Positions 24,910-35,725 of a DNA stretch of 64,000 bases are shown here, one piece after another (positions within the stretch are counted from its first letter, which is position 1; each line of letters begins with the position of its first letter). The notes under the pieces are model-generated. The model saw only the letters and a list, made by a program, of their open reading frames with translations. It was not told where the DNA came from and ran no database searches. Location of the stretch: the NCBI GenBank assembly GCA_948474755.1, contig CAOLHI010001307.1, forward strand, positions 124,001-188,000, read 5' to 3'. The position numbers and the translations under genes were made by a program. The DNA comes from Ctenosaura bakeri (Eukaryota > Chordata > Lepidosauria > Squamata > Iguanidae).

Positions 24910-26996
24910 AAAAATGTGGAAGATGGCGATGAGGCAACAGCTGCTGTGAAGAGCTCCTCTGAAAGTTTTCCTTTTGTTTATTCTTCTTATCCTCTGTCGC
25001 CTTCTTACTGATTTTGTTTTTATGTACTGTTTTTGATAAGAAGGCTGAGCCACCACATTAAGCTGACCTTTCTTTATGAAGGAAGGTGGAAGACTTGTTT
25101 TGAGGATTTACAAAACATAGGACAGATGAACAGAGGCTTGCACCAGGCACGAGGAGACCTGTACTGGAGATATGTGACTGGGCGGAGGATTCCAGAGGAT
25201 GTTGATGAGAACTTGTCTTCAGTGCTTTCACTGATTTCCCAAATGCAATGGCAAATATACTGGAGTAAGACAATCCTCTGAGAAATCGGAAAGAAAGAAA
25301 GGGGAAAAAGAAAAAGCCACATTTATTTTTAAAAGAAGGAGGAATCTTAATCTTAACGTCTTAATGTTTTAATGTTCTCCAGCTTCCACTTTGCTCATAT
25401 CTCAACTTACTCCCTCGGACACAATCCTCTGAGAAATTGGAAAGGAGCATATTATAACAACAAGTAAGACAAGTTATATTTGTTATCAAAAGGAATTCGC
25501 TAATTATTTTGCTGCAAAGGCTGAAAGTAATTAACAGTTGAGCCAGACCTGTTAAAGGGACAGTACGATTTTTAATTCTAAGTCTTCCGAAAAATAAAAT
25601 TACAGCTAGGAGAAAGGGAAGGGTCTAAATAATCCAACGTAAGAAGCTGCTTTCTCTGACCTTTAAATCCAGAAGTTACAATGGTGGTTTTGACTAGAAA
25701 GGGTTATAAAAATCTTGGTTATACTCCTCTAAACCCTAATGAATCAAACCTTCTCTCTTGTAAAAAACGTAAACAAACTAAAATCACTACTTATTTTCCA
25801 GTAGCTGTAGAATCAAACGAACAAACAAAAGATATGGACCAGATATCACTCTTGGATTCAATTGCCGACTGGACATTAAGCAATAAACAGCTTCTATGTG
25901 TTTCTCCAGATAATTGTGGAATAAACCTGGCAGCTGAAATTGTTACTGCTGAGAAGGCTGAGAGCAAGGGCGTAATGCAACAACATGGAATACTACAAAA
26001 GGAAATTTCTGCGTATGTTTCACCAATTGTAGTGATAAAAGATAGAGACCCAGAACTGTCTTCTAGTTCTGTTGTTTATTGGTCCTTGGATCACAGACAA
26101 ATTCTTTTTGACCCTCATGACGTGGGTCATATAAGCCCAGTGATTGATACAGCTTTTGATAAAAAGACTGAGAACTCTAATCACTCAATAATATGGAGAA
26201 AATGAACTATCTCAGAGATTTTGAAGAGTAATAAAACTGAGGGCGGCATGCAGCAAGGTAGATCACTTCAGGAGGAATGGCAAGAGGAAAAATTCTCAAA
26301 CCTCACCAAACAGGTTACCAATATTAATAAGGATTTACAATCAATTAAGTCCTTCCTTTCTGAATGCAATGCTTTACTAACAGTTATTGCTGAATCCTTG
26401 GTACAGCTAAATTCTGATTTTGAAACCAAGTTGCCAATCTTAGATATGAACTCACCGTTCCCCAGTAAAAGGGAATTTCCCATTAGGGAACAAACGTCGT
26501 GTCAAAAGAAGTTAAAGTATGATGAAAGAAACTCCACAAAAATGACCAACTTGATAAATAACGAAGATAAGAAATCTGCTAAATTTCAGGTATTGAGTGA
26601 TAAAGTGGTTACTCATTCTGATCATAAACAGCTGTCTACTGAAAATCCAAGGGTTTCATCACAATCTCCGTGTTGTGGCATTAGAGACTTAGATCCCCAG
26701 GACCCCTGGGAAAAAGTTCTGAAGAAGGGCCTGTGGCATTCTGAGAAGAAACCTTCTCCAAGGATAGATCCTTTAACATCTTTGGACATTTTTAACAATA
26801 ATAATAATTGGAATATAGTACTAATGAAGTGTAAACTGGTTATTAGCAACTATCCTAAGCCAGTTGGTATGGTACCCCAGAAAGTGCGCAAGGACCATCT
26901 TTTTAGGACATAATGGTTGTAAGGTTCTCATTCCCAACGACATTGTTCATGTGGAATACTTATTCTATAACTACAAACATGCGAGAGCTGTGGTTT
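24910..26996 (+). mobile_element. LINE relic with 5' UTR-like leader and ORF1 only
   Basis: The left limit is set at ggaagatggcgatgagg (24916), which resembles the YY1-type AAGATGGC start of L1 5' UTRs. A ~0.76 kb non-coding leader precedes ATG at 25681, and a broken ORF1 runs to about 26996. No ORF2 and no A-rich tail follow. LINE copies normally lose the 5' end, so keeping leader plus ORF1 while losing ORF2 is unusual. A later deletion or a HAL1-like ORF1-only element would both explain it. Assignment to L1 is inference. Confidence 0.55.
25681..26996 (+). pseudogene. LINE ORF1-like gene, one stop and one frameshift
   Basis: From ATG at 25681 the frame encodes a Lys-rich N-terminus (LLSCKKRKQTKITTYFPV) and stops at TGA 26203-26205. 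It reopens in the same frame to TAA at 26911. The second part (about 235 codons) begins with a heptad-like segment (LTKQVTNINKDLQSIKSFL) suggestive of a coiled coil. Near its end it has a basic segment, LVISNYPKPVGMVPQKVRKD. A frameshift near 26900 restores HNGCKVLIPNDIVHVEYLFY, ending at about 26996. N-terminal basic region, coiled coil and basic C-terminal domain fit an L1 ORF1 RNA-binding chaperone. Sequence-level family assignment is not certain, and a processed host pseudogene is the alternative. Confidence 0.55.
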
Positions 26997-27985
26997 AAAA
27001 ATGTGTGTATAAATGTTTACCTTAATGAAAATCATGTACAAAAATGCATTATAGCATGGAAATCACTATAAAAATTTGCAAAAAATATTAGAAGAAATGT
27101 GCATGATAATCCATATAAGCAAAACTGAAATATGCCCATATTTATCCACCCCTACCAATAACTAAAATGAAATTTATTATCTCTTAATTTGATTGATAGA
27201 ACAAATTAGGGATGCCTTCCTCCTAAGTAGAATTGCCCTGCCATGTCAAAACTACTTAAAATATACATTCTAAACTACACAGCAGTAAAAATAGCAGCTG
27301 TTTTTGTTTTTAAATCCACATTTGAGCAAGAGAAAACAGAAAGAAAATTCTCCATTAAAGGCATGGAAGAATAAAATTGTACTTTAATCCACATTAAAGA
27401 TACTTATTGTATCAAAGATGATATCTGACTCATATACTTCTGGAAGAGTTCTGCATTTTTAGATAACAGGGTTTTTTTTAAAAAAAATGGTAACATTACA
27501 CTTTTGCTCTTTCAGTTCTAAATTCTGATTACTTCTAAAGTTAACTGTGAATTGTTTTATATGGAAATCAGTACCAAGGTTATTATGTGTTTATTTGTAC
27601 AAGATGGTAACAGAAACATCGCTATACAGATAATCAGCTATGAGACTCAACATCAATATTCACAGAGGAGAATTTTGAGATGAGATGATTGTTTCAGTTG
27701 TAGTTGTGGAACACTTGGACTTAATCTCTTTCACCTGTACAGTGGAAAAAGATACTTCCTCAGTGTTCTAGTCTATTCTGGGTGGAGTTCCAGCTCCATT
27801 TATTATCTACAGTTTGAACTAAAGGATGTTTTTAGGGTGCACACTGTTGGCCCCACATCCACTTACACAGTGGTGGCTGGTGTAGAGGGAAGCAATTTGG
27901 CAGTTCTTCACACTCCAAGGCAGATGTGCACTGTTGTAAGTGGAAACTATCTCCATCATGGATTATGGATAGGAGTACTTTGTGA
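26997..27985. other. No gene seen
   Basis: AT-rich DNA following the ORF1 relic. No poly(A), repeat family or coding frame could be supported. Confidence 0.45.
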
Positions 27986-28121
27986 CAGAGGTTCTCAAAC
28001 CTTGATCCTTCAGCTATTTACAGCTTCAGTTCTCAGAATTCTTGAACACTGACCATACTGCCTGGGATTTCTAGGAGCTGTAGTCTAAACCAGTTGGCAC
28101 ACCAGAGTCTGAGAATTACTG
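27986..28121. mobile_element. Short hAT-type MITE
   Basis: Begins cagaggttctcaaaccttg and ends agtctgagaattactg, imperfect inverted ends of the CAGNGGTTCTCAAAC type seen in hAT/MER5-like elements. Flanks ctttgtga and ccttatga agree at 6 of 8 bases, consistent with an old 8 bp duplication. The interior has tgggatttctaggagctgta. Confidence 0.75.
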
Positions 28122-28485
28122 CCTTATGACTATAGTCTCTCCAGGAAATATGAAAACATGACATGAAGGAATTTCCTGAATTCCTTAAAAATATCTAGGA
28201 TAGAATTTTGATTGTGCCTGATACCCATGCAATTTCCCTTACTTGTGTGCTTGTATTCTTCTGGCCATTGTACAATTGACATATTCAGTTTGTGGCTGCA
28301 TAAGTTTGAGTTCTACAAATGAAAACATTTCACAGATGCCTAAATTCTGTTGTTAGTCCTGTCTAAAACATAGTAATTGAAACAACTGGATTCCTATATT
28401 TGGGCAATTGACTCAATGGGTCTACACAAGGTGGGCCTAACTAACAGCATTTGATCCATACAGTTGAGCTTTCTTGGATGGCACA
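28122..28485. other. No gene seen
   Basis: Unique AT-rich DNA without supported features. Confidence 0.45.
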
Positions 28486-28495
28486 TATCTATCTA

Positions 28496-28534
<39 letters not shown>
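28486..28534. repeat. (TATC)n microsatellite (GATA on the minus strand)
   Basis: About 10 uninterrupted units abutting the L2-like tail to its right. Confidence 0.96.
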
Positions 28535-28790
28535 GCATTTATACCCTGTCCTTCAGCCAAAAAGACTCTCAGAGTGGTTTACAAATTGTTAATTTGACTA
28601 TTTGTCAGTGCCTTCCGTGTACCACTTCAATTTTTGGGATTGAGGAAGCAGGCACTGTGTGTTCCACATTGCACAATGGGATGATAAGGATGATTCTGTT
28701 AGAAGCGAAGAGAACAATCCTTGGATGCCCTCTACTGGTTTGAAACACAGACCACTATCTAGCTGGCATGAATGATTTCAACTGGAAATT
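28535..28790 (-). mobile_element. L2-like LINE 3' tail fragment
   Basis: Begins gcatttataccctgtccttc...gagtggtttacaa, the reverse of the aaaccactttgag...gggtataaatgc-type tail. The adjoining TATC array probably grew from its terminal simple repeat. The remainder is diverged and its limit is approximate. Confidence 0.55.
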
Positions 28791-29826
28791 GTTGTTACCT
28801 CCCTGATTTAACTAATGTTAAATGGAAATATAACCTTTTAAACCACACAGCAACCCCCACACATAACATGGCCATTTCTGAGTTGTCAGAGAATAGGGGG
28901 TGATCAAGGCCACAACCAGCCCTTTTCCTGCCATAATGCACAATGGCACAATGGGGTAGCATAATGGCCATAAAAGTAAGTTGCTATGTTTCAAGCCAGG
29001 CTTCTGTCATTGTGATTGATGAAAAGGTTCTGGCAGTAGAGTCAGGTTTCAATCAGCTTTTGTGGATTGCAGTCCACTTCACAAGATACATGGCTAATGC
29101 CATCTAATCTAAATCATGGGTTAAATATTTTGAAAGTTCAAGTGTTTATCTGAAATCCACAAATGTTCATGTAACGCATTGTCTGTTAGTCTTAAAGATG
29201 TCATACAACTCTTTGTTGTGCTTGGAGCAAGGCTTCAACATGGATTATGAGTGATATGGAAGTATTCAGCAACTGTACCCAATAGTGATGGCGTCAAATG
29301 AGTAGTCAATCCTCTCCACTTGGCCACATAGAAGAACAGCAGTACATGAGGAAATCCATTGAATGGATACCAGATATCATGGCAACAGTTGTCTCAGGAT
29401 AAACTGTGAACCACATGGTAAAAAAAGCATATATTCTGGGGATCAGAACAGATCCTAATGGGAACATGCATTCTTTTGATTAATGCATGTTCACTCTTAC
29501 AATGGGATTTCATCACGAATACATACCTTGGCAATCAGAACGTCAAGTTAAACCTGCATTCACCTACTAGTGATCAAGCACAAAGCAAAGCACTCTAAAT
29601 AAAAGATACATCACTGAGGACAGTCATGTGCTATGAAAAATAGATATTGTTCACCATAAGGCAGCATCTCTTCTAAACAAGTACTAAACATATCCTCTAG
29701 TTAACCCTAAGACTCTCTGAAATATTTTGAACACAGTTTCTCTGAACTGAAGCCAGGTCCGCCAGAAGCTTCTCTGTCATTTCAAGGTCTCCTGTGGGAG
29801 AGAAGAAGTAGCTCCTTTAGGAAAAG
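28791..29826. other. No gene seen
   Basis: No supported coding or repeat feature. Confidence 0.45.
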
Positions 29827-29972
29827 GAATCCTGGGGTTTGCAGTATAGGGAGGGGCATTTAGAATTCTCAGTCAGAGAGCTCTTTGGCCTCAGTAAACT
29901 ACAAACCCCAGAATTCCACAGGATGTTGAAGGTGCAATAATAGCACTATGACAGTGTAGGGTGGAAATGGCC
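29827..29972. mobile_element. Hairpin MITE, GGCC-terminus family (left end lost)
   Basis: Inner arms aatcctggggtttgcagta and taaactacaaaccccagaat surround gagagctctttggcctc. The right half continues through gcaataatagcactatgaca to gtggaaatggcc at 29972. A GATG/GATA/GACA array follows directly. Confidence 0.78.
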
Positions 29973-29974
29973 TA

Positions 29975-29987
29975 GGATGGATGGATG

Positions 29988-30077
<90 letters not shown>

Positions 30078-30091
30078 TAGATAGATAGATG
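29975..30091. repeat. (GATG)(GATA)n(GACA)n(GATA)n array
   Basis: GATGGATG units, then about 13 GATA, about 10 GACA and 4 GATA units without interruption. GATA/GACA arrays are the Bkm-type repeat class of reptiles. Confidence 0.97.
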
Positions 30092-30398
30092 AAAACCTTT
30101 AAAACACAGTCACCTCAGCACTAGATGGCAGTAGTGTCTTTCCAGTACACAATTCACTGTGGAGTTCTCTATCAATCTGACACAAGTCACAGGCAAAAAT
30201 TTCTATTTAATGCTGTAATGTACAGTGTTGCAGTGTGGCAGGAATGATGCTTGAGTGGAAGACCAGTAGTCACACTGGATTTGACTATATCCCCTTCTAT
30301 TTTAAGATTGCTGTACACATGCATTAATCAGATCCAGATTATGTTCTTATAATGCACTCCATTTGGAACTGTCTTTTCAGTGTTCAGAAATCAGAACA

Positions 30399-30494
30399 TG
30401 GAAGAGTTATTTTTTTGGACTACAGTTTCTAGAATCCCCTAGCCATACTGTCTTGGGGATTCTGAACTGTAGTCCAAAACAAATTACTTTTCCA
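30399..30494. mobile_element. ~100 bp hairpin MITE (TTGGACTACA type)
   Basis: The left arm gagttatttttttggactac and right arm gtagtccaaaacaaattact are inverted. The centre is agaatcccctagccatactgtcttggggattct. Related copies are at 40009 and 53179. Confidence 0.75.
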
Positions 30495-31607
30495 ATCTCA
30501 GATAGAAACCGGTGCAGAATGCTGCATCCACAATAAATTCTGATGCTTATGTTTTTGGTGATATTATAACAGACATTTAAAATGTGGCCTGGGTTTAAAT
30601 GTAATTCCAGGCCTACTTTGAAGTTCTGAGTATAAACACAACAAGTTACATGCAATATAACTTCTGGTAACAAAAGCAAATGAGGTAATATGTCAAAATA
30701 ACATTGTGAATCAGAAAAAAACTTTTTGAAATGTAACTGTATTATGTCCTTGTTAGCAAATGTTACATAAGCTGTAACTTGTTGCTTTTCAACTCCACTC
30801 CAAATGAATATAGAGCAGGATATTTAAAGTTTTCCACCACTTTTAGAGGGCCTACGTTGTGTTCCACTAAGTAAGATATGATTGGAATAGATCAGGCATG
30901 GGAAATATGCAACTTCTGGGATGCACAGGACTCTTTGGAGCTTCTTCAGAACACTTGTTTCACTCCACAAAGGTTGCTTTGAGGAGCTTCCACCATGAAA
31001 TAGCAAGAAAACCATCAGAACTGCACTGTTTTGGTATTGATAGTGACCTTGGTTACCCCAAATGTCACATTAGAGCAAAGCTAAGCATGCCTCAGCAGTC
31101 CACAAAAATGGTTTTCAACCCTTAGAGTGTGTTCACTTTGGTATAAATGACAGACAGGCCTTTGTAATGAGAAGAGATACCTTTGGGGATGGAAATAACA
31201 AGTGTGCAGTAAGGTCAAATTTTAAAAGTATGATATGAAGCGGGAAGAAAACAATTGTGTTGGTATAACATGTGGTTTTCTGATTACTTTTTAAAGTTAG
31301 CTTTAATTAGCTTCTCTTCCCACAATAGTTGACCTTCAATTTAGTCTAAAGCAATAAGCTAAGCTGCTGCTCTAGACTCTCTTTTCAGTAATGCCATTCT
31401 TCTGTAAGGCACCCATTTTGTTCTGGAATCTTCTCTGAAAACAACTTGAAAGTCTTTTGGGTGATGAAGAGCAGGATCCTATCAGTGGCTTACTCATGCA
31501 TAAGCATAGCTCACACACAAGTATGTCTCTTTTGGACAGGGCACATAGAGTTAATCTGTTATCCTTTGCACCCTGCCAAAATCCGCTCTCCTCTAGAGTT
31601 GTTAAGC
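30495..31607. other. No gene seen
   Basis: AT-rich DNA. Position 30894 has caggcatgggaaatatgcaa, similar to a hAT terminus, without a confident partner. Confidence 0.45.
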
Positions 31608-31856
31608 CCCAGGAGAGGTTGTGGCTGTTACTCCTTGCTGGTGGGAAGAGATGGAGGAGGAAGCAATTCAGAAGAGGAAGAAGCAACTGGTTTTCACTGT
31701 GAGGGAAAGGAAAAGGATGGTGCATTCCATCTGGCAGGTCACTCTCATTTCTTCTCCCCTACAAGCCCAGACCAGCTGCATCTTCCTCCTCTGAATTGCC
31801 TCCCCCCCTTCACTTTCTGGACAGGGATGAACAGCTGAAGCAAACCCTTCCTGGAT
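31608..31856. mobile_element. ~250 bp imperfect palindromic element
   Basis: Inner arms ggaagcaattcagaagagga (about 31658) and cctcctctgaattgcctcc (about 31786) are inverted. Complementarity extends weakly outward (ccaggagaggttgtgg against ccttcctgg) and inward (agggaaaggaaaagg against cttctcccct). It fits a decayed hairpin MITE. It explains the overlapping frames on both strands here. Confidence 0.6.
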
Positions 31857-32017
31857 CATGACAGTTAGGAGGACAGAGGCAGAAGAGGTGGAACTACATG
31901 CCCCTTTTGCCCCATTTGTGGGATTCCTTCCAAAGAGAGGCCAGAATGTTATTCTGCAACAGGTAGTCAAGCATGGAGGTAGAAGAGAAAAGAGAGAAAA
32001 CCTCACAGCAACATCTA
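31857..32017. other. Spacer between palindrome and SINE
   Basis: Nothing recognisable. Confidence 0.4.
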
Positions 32018-32232
32018 TTGTTGTTGTGTGCCTTCAAGTCATTTCTGACTTATGATGAGCCTAAGACAAACCTCTCACAGCTTTCTTGGCGAGAGGGTTT
32101 GCCTTTGCCTTCCTCTGAGGCTAGGAGAGTGTGACGTGCCCAAGGTGGGATTCCATGGCCAAGCAGGGATTCAAAGCCTGTTCTCCAGAGTTGCAGTCCA
32201 AAGCTCAAAATACTACCCCATGCTGGCTCAGA
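32018..32232 (-). mobile_element. Sauria-type tRNA SINE
   Basis: The BovB-like tail gtgccttcaagtcatttctg is at the left after a TTG run. Then come ttgccttcctctgaggctag and gagagtgtgacgtgcccaag, with the tRNA-like head at the right (caaaatactaccccatgctg). Some internal deletion after gtgcccaaggt. Confidence 0.86.
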
Positions 32233-33459
32233 GTATCATTTATTTTTTCTAAATCATAGTCTATAGCTGACACATCTAAAAGAAATGTAAAAAGAGACCA
32301 ACCATTAGACACTTGCTCCAAATTGGCTATGATAAAATATGTAACACACTGTAGGGTACTGAAAAGGATTAAAAAATTATCTCCACAGCCTATAAATTTT
32401 GATATTTATGATTATCATTACTTATTCAATATTTGCATAAATAACTGCTGTATTTTCTCCTTCTCACCACCCCTCATCTCTAGTCCCCCCTTCTGTCTCT
32501 GCCCTCAAACAGGTGGAGAACTGACATGGGAGGACATGAAGCATGGTAACCTCACAGCTCCTTTCATTGCTGAACTCACATTTCTCCACGTGACCTTCAG
32601 AACAGAAGGGATTTCTCTGTTCCTAGAGACTGTCCAAGTGATTGAGAGGGTACTGTAGAGGGTGACAGAAATGATGATGGAGGTGACAAGCCTAGTCACC
32701 TCCTGCTATGACACTCTCATGTTATTGTTATTTTTTTCTCTGTTCTTACAGAATGTCTGAATAGGGCCTGTCCATTGTTTTCTCTTTGGTATAAACACAT
32801 TGTTCTAGAAATGAACAGAACTGGGAAGTGGTCTGTATGTATGCTTTCCAAGACCACACTCACTATATTTGGGAGTATTTTTCTGACTGCCTTTGCTCTC
32901 CTTGGTACATTAGTTGGTACAGTTGGTACACATTGTCTCCATTCCAGCCAGCCAGCTGTTAGCATAATATGTTTAAAAGGGCAAAACCACTTCCTTATAA
33001 AACTCTTGCTATGCTCTGGCTGGCAAAGAGGGAGAGAAGGACTTTTCCCTTCACCTCTCCTCCAGTTCTATCAAGGATGTTTCTGAGAAAAGTGGAAGAA
33101 AAGGTGATTGAGATTCTTCCTCATTGCAGTTGCAATTCAAAATTTCCTCCTTTCACTTCAGCTGAATATTGGCTTCTGCATTTGGTTGTTTTACAATATT
33201 CAGCTCTTCCAAACATTTGAAGGCAGAAAGGCCGACTGCTAAGCATACCTAAGTATAATAGTCTACTGCTATATGCCTTGTAATGTATGGTAAACAGCAG
33301 GCTCATTTTGCCCCAGCTGAGACCTTTTTGGCTAGCCAGGAATTTGGCCTTTAACTTACTGTGGCAGAAGGGTCTCTTAATTGAGTGTTACATGCTTTTC
33401 TCTTTTTGAGTAGGTGGTAATGTGTTCTAAAACTGTGTTAATTTATTGTTTTTGCTAGA
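32233..33459. other. No gene seen
   Basis: Small frames (for example 32323-32658 and 32775-33086) lack domains or splice support. No repeat family recognised. Confidence 0.45.
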
Positions 33460-33460
33460 T

Positions 33461-33503
<43 letters not shown>
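33460..33503. repeat. (TTTA)n microsatellite
   Basis: About 11 uninterrupted tetranucleotide units just upstream of the L2-like copy. Confidence 0.96.
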
Positions 33504-33559
33504 GATCAAAGAGAGTTTATCAGTACTTTGCTTTAATTTTGGGACATGCTATAGAGAGG

Positions 33560-35437
33560 ACACGCTATAGAGAATTCCTTCATTCCTATAGAGTGGCAAT
33601 AGATGCAGCAAAGAAGACCTTCTTCTCTGCACGTATTGTGTCTGCGACTTCTCATCCAGCAGAACTGTTCAGGGTGGTAAGGGATCTGACTCAGATACCC
33701 ACTCCCCTGAACTCGTTGTTAGAACCTAACGTAGCTTGCTGTGACACCTTGAATAATCATTTCGCAGATAAAATCTCTCAGATAAGAGCCGACTTGGATG
33801 CCGGTGTTATAGCAGAAGTCACAAACGGAGCGTCCAGCGACCCCGCGAACAAGATTATACTGGATCAGTTTCAGTCAGTGAGTACCGAGGACGTAGACAA
33901 GCTCCTTGGAAAGGTAAGAAGGACAACTTGCCCTCTTGATCCATGCCCTTCATGGCTGGTCGTCCAGGGAGGAGTTGCAATTAAGACCCACTTAAGACAT
34001 ATTATTAATGCATCCTTCAGGGAGGGCAATTTTCCAGCTTGTTTAAAAGAAGCGATTATATGGCCGCTTCTAAAAAAGCCCTCCCTAGATAACCTGGATA
34101 TGAATAATTACAGACCAGTCTCCCATCTTCCATTTTTAAGCAAGGTGATCGAGAGGGCTGTTGCCCTTCAGCTCTAAGCTGTCTTGGATGAAACAGATTA
34201 TCTAGATCCATTTCAAACTGGCTTCAGGGCAGGATATGGAGTCGAGACTGCCATGGTCGCCTTAGTGGATGATCTACGCCTAGGTATCGACAGGGGAAGT
34301 GTGACCCTGCTGGTACTCTTGGACCTCTCAGCGGCTTTCGATACCATAGACCATGGTATCCTTCTGGAACGCCTGAGAGGGCTGGGGATCGGAGGCACTG
34401 CACTTAAGTGGTTCCGGTCCGATCTCTCAGGTAGATACCAGATGGTGATGCTTGGGGACAGCTGCTCCTCGAAAAAGGAGCTTAAATCTGGCATCCCTCA
34501 GGGCGCCGTCCTGTCCCCAATGCTATTTAACATCTACATGAAACCGCTGGGAGAGATCATCAGGAGGCATGGAGCAAGGTGCTATCAGTATGCTGATGAC
34601 ACCCAGATATATCTCTCCATGCCTCGGATAACAGCATCAACTAAGGATGACATCTCACCTCTAAATGAATGCCTCGAAGCAGTAATGGACTGGATGAGGA
34701 AAAACAGACTGAAGCTGAATCCAGATAAGACGGAGGTACTTGCTGTTAAGGGCCCTAGCCCAGGTATGGAGGTTTGTCAACCTGTTCTAGACGGGGTCAC
34801 ACTTTCCCTGAAAGAGTGTGTCCGCAGCTTGGGGGTGGTCTTGGACTCATCGCTTCAGATGACAGCTCAAATTGACGTGGCAGCCAGGAGTGCCTGCTAT
34901 CAGCTTCGGTTGATACGCCAGCTGCGCCCCTTCCTGGACTTGGAACACCTAAAAACAGTGGTACATGCACTGGTAACTTCATGGCTTGACTTCTGCAATG
35001 TGCTCTACATAGGGCTACCCATGTGCTTAGTCCAGGAACTTCAATTAATTCAGAATATGGCAGCCAGGTTGGTCACCGGAACATCTAAAAGTGACCACAT
35101 AACACCACTTTTGAAGTCTTTACACTGGCTGCCTATTAGTTTCCGGGCACAGTACAAGGTGTTGGTTTTTACCTTTAAAGCCCTTCATGGCTTGGGGCCA
35201 GCCTACCTGCGGGATCGCCTTCTCCCATATAATCCGCCCCGCACGCTAAGGTCCTCTGGGAGGAATTTACTGCAGCCAATCAGAACTAGGTTGGCTGCAG
35301 TTACCCAGAGGACCTTTTCTTCTGTCGCTCCTAAGTTATGGAATGGCCTGCCGGAGGAGACCTGGCACATTACCAGTCTTGACTGCTTTAAAAAAGCAGT
35401 CAAGACGGTTCTCTTCCGACAGGTCTTCCCAGATTAG
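33560..35437 (+). pseudogene. L2-like ORF2 (RT and C-terminal domain) with internal stop, copy 1
   Basis: Reads in one frame from 33560 to TAA at 34175-34177, then on from 34178 to the stop at 35437, so one nonsense codon (CAA to TAA is the likely change) splits it. The first part has the pre-RT segment (YREFLHSYRVAIDAAKKTFF) and LKEAIIWPLLKKPSLDNLDM...YRPVS. The second has DPFQTGFRAGYGVETA, LLDLSAAFDTIDH, SGIPQGAVLSPMLFNIY and the catalytic YADDTQIY. The C-terminal DHITPLLKSLHWLPI...SSVAPKLWNGLP segment follows. YADDTQ and this C-terminus are typical of the L2 group in the Jockey superfamily, not of L1. Otherwise intact, so relatively young. Confidence 0.88.
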
Positions 35438-35622
35438 TGTTCCACCGCCTCTCATCATTTGTCTCTTTGTTTTAACTTTGTTTTTAATTTGTTTTAATAA
35501 CTAATGTGTTTTAGGGGGATAGAAGGGTTGCTGGGTGGGGAGGATGGGGTACATTTTAATGTTTTAATGTATTTGTATATTTTTGTAATGCCGCCTCGAT
35601 CCACTGGGAGAGGTGGGATAGA

Positions 35623-35623
35623 A

Positions 35624-35671
<48 letters not shown>
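35623..35671. repeat. (ATT)n at the LINE 3' end
   Basis: About 16 ATT units directly after the tail motif. It is part of the element's terminal repeat. Confidence 0.95.
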
Positions 35672-35677
35672 TAAATT

Positions 35678-35725
35678 AGAGGGAGGGAGGGAGGGAGGGA
35701 GGGAGGGAGGGAGGGAGGGAGGGAG
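35678..35725. repeat. (GGGA)n microsatellite
   Basis: About 11 GGGA units, polypurine, immediately after the LINE insertion. Confidence 0.96.

Larger units (their letters stand above)
33559..35671 (+). mobile_element. L2-like non-LTR retrotransposon, 5'-truncated, copy 1
   Basis: Contains reverse transcriptase and C-terminal domain coding sequence, a short 3' UTR, the tail tgccgcctcgatccactggg...gtgggatagaaat and an (ATT)n run. The endonuclease is missing through 5' truncation. The 5' junction is marked by a 16 bp near-duplicate (ggacatgctatagaga / ggacacgctatagaga). It pairs with 41020-43170 in opposite orientation. Confidence 0.88.

Noticed and set aside
31372..32006. Several 80-130 codon frames on both strands
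   Set aside because: They overlap a palindromic element, and mirror-image frames on the two strands are expected there.
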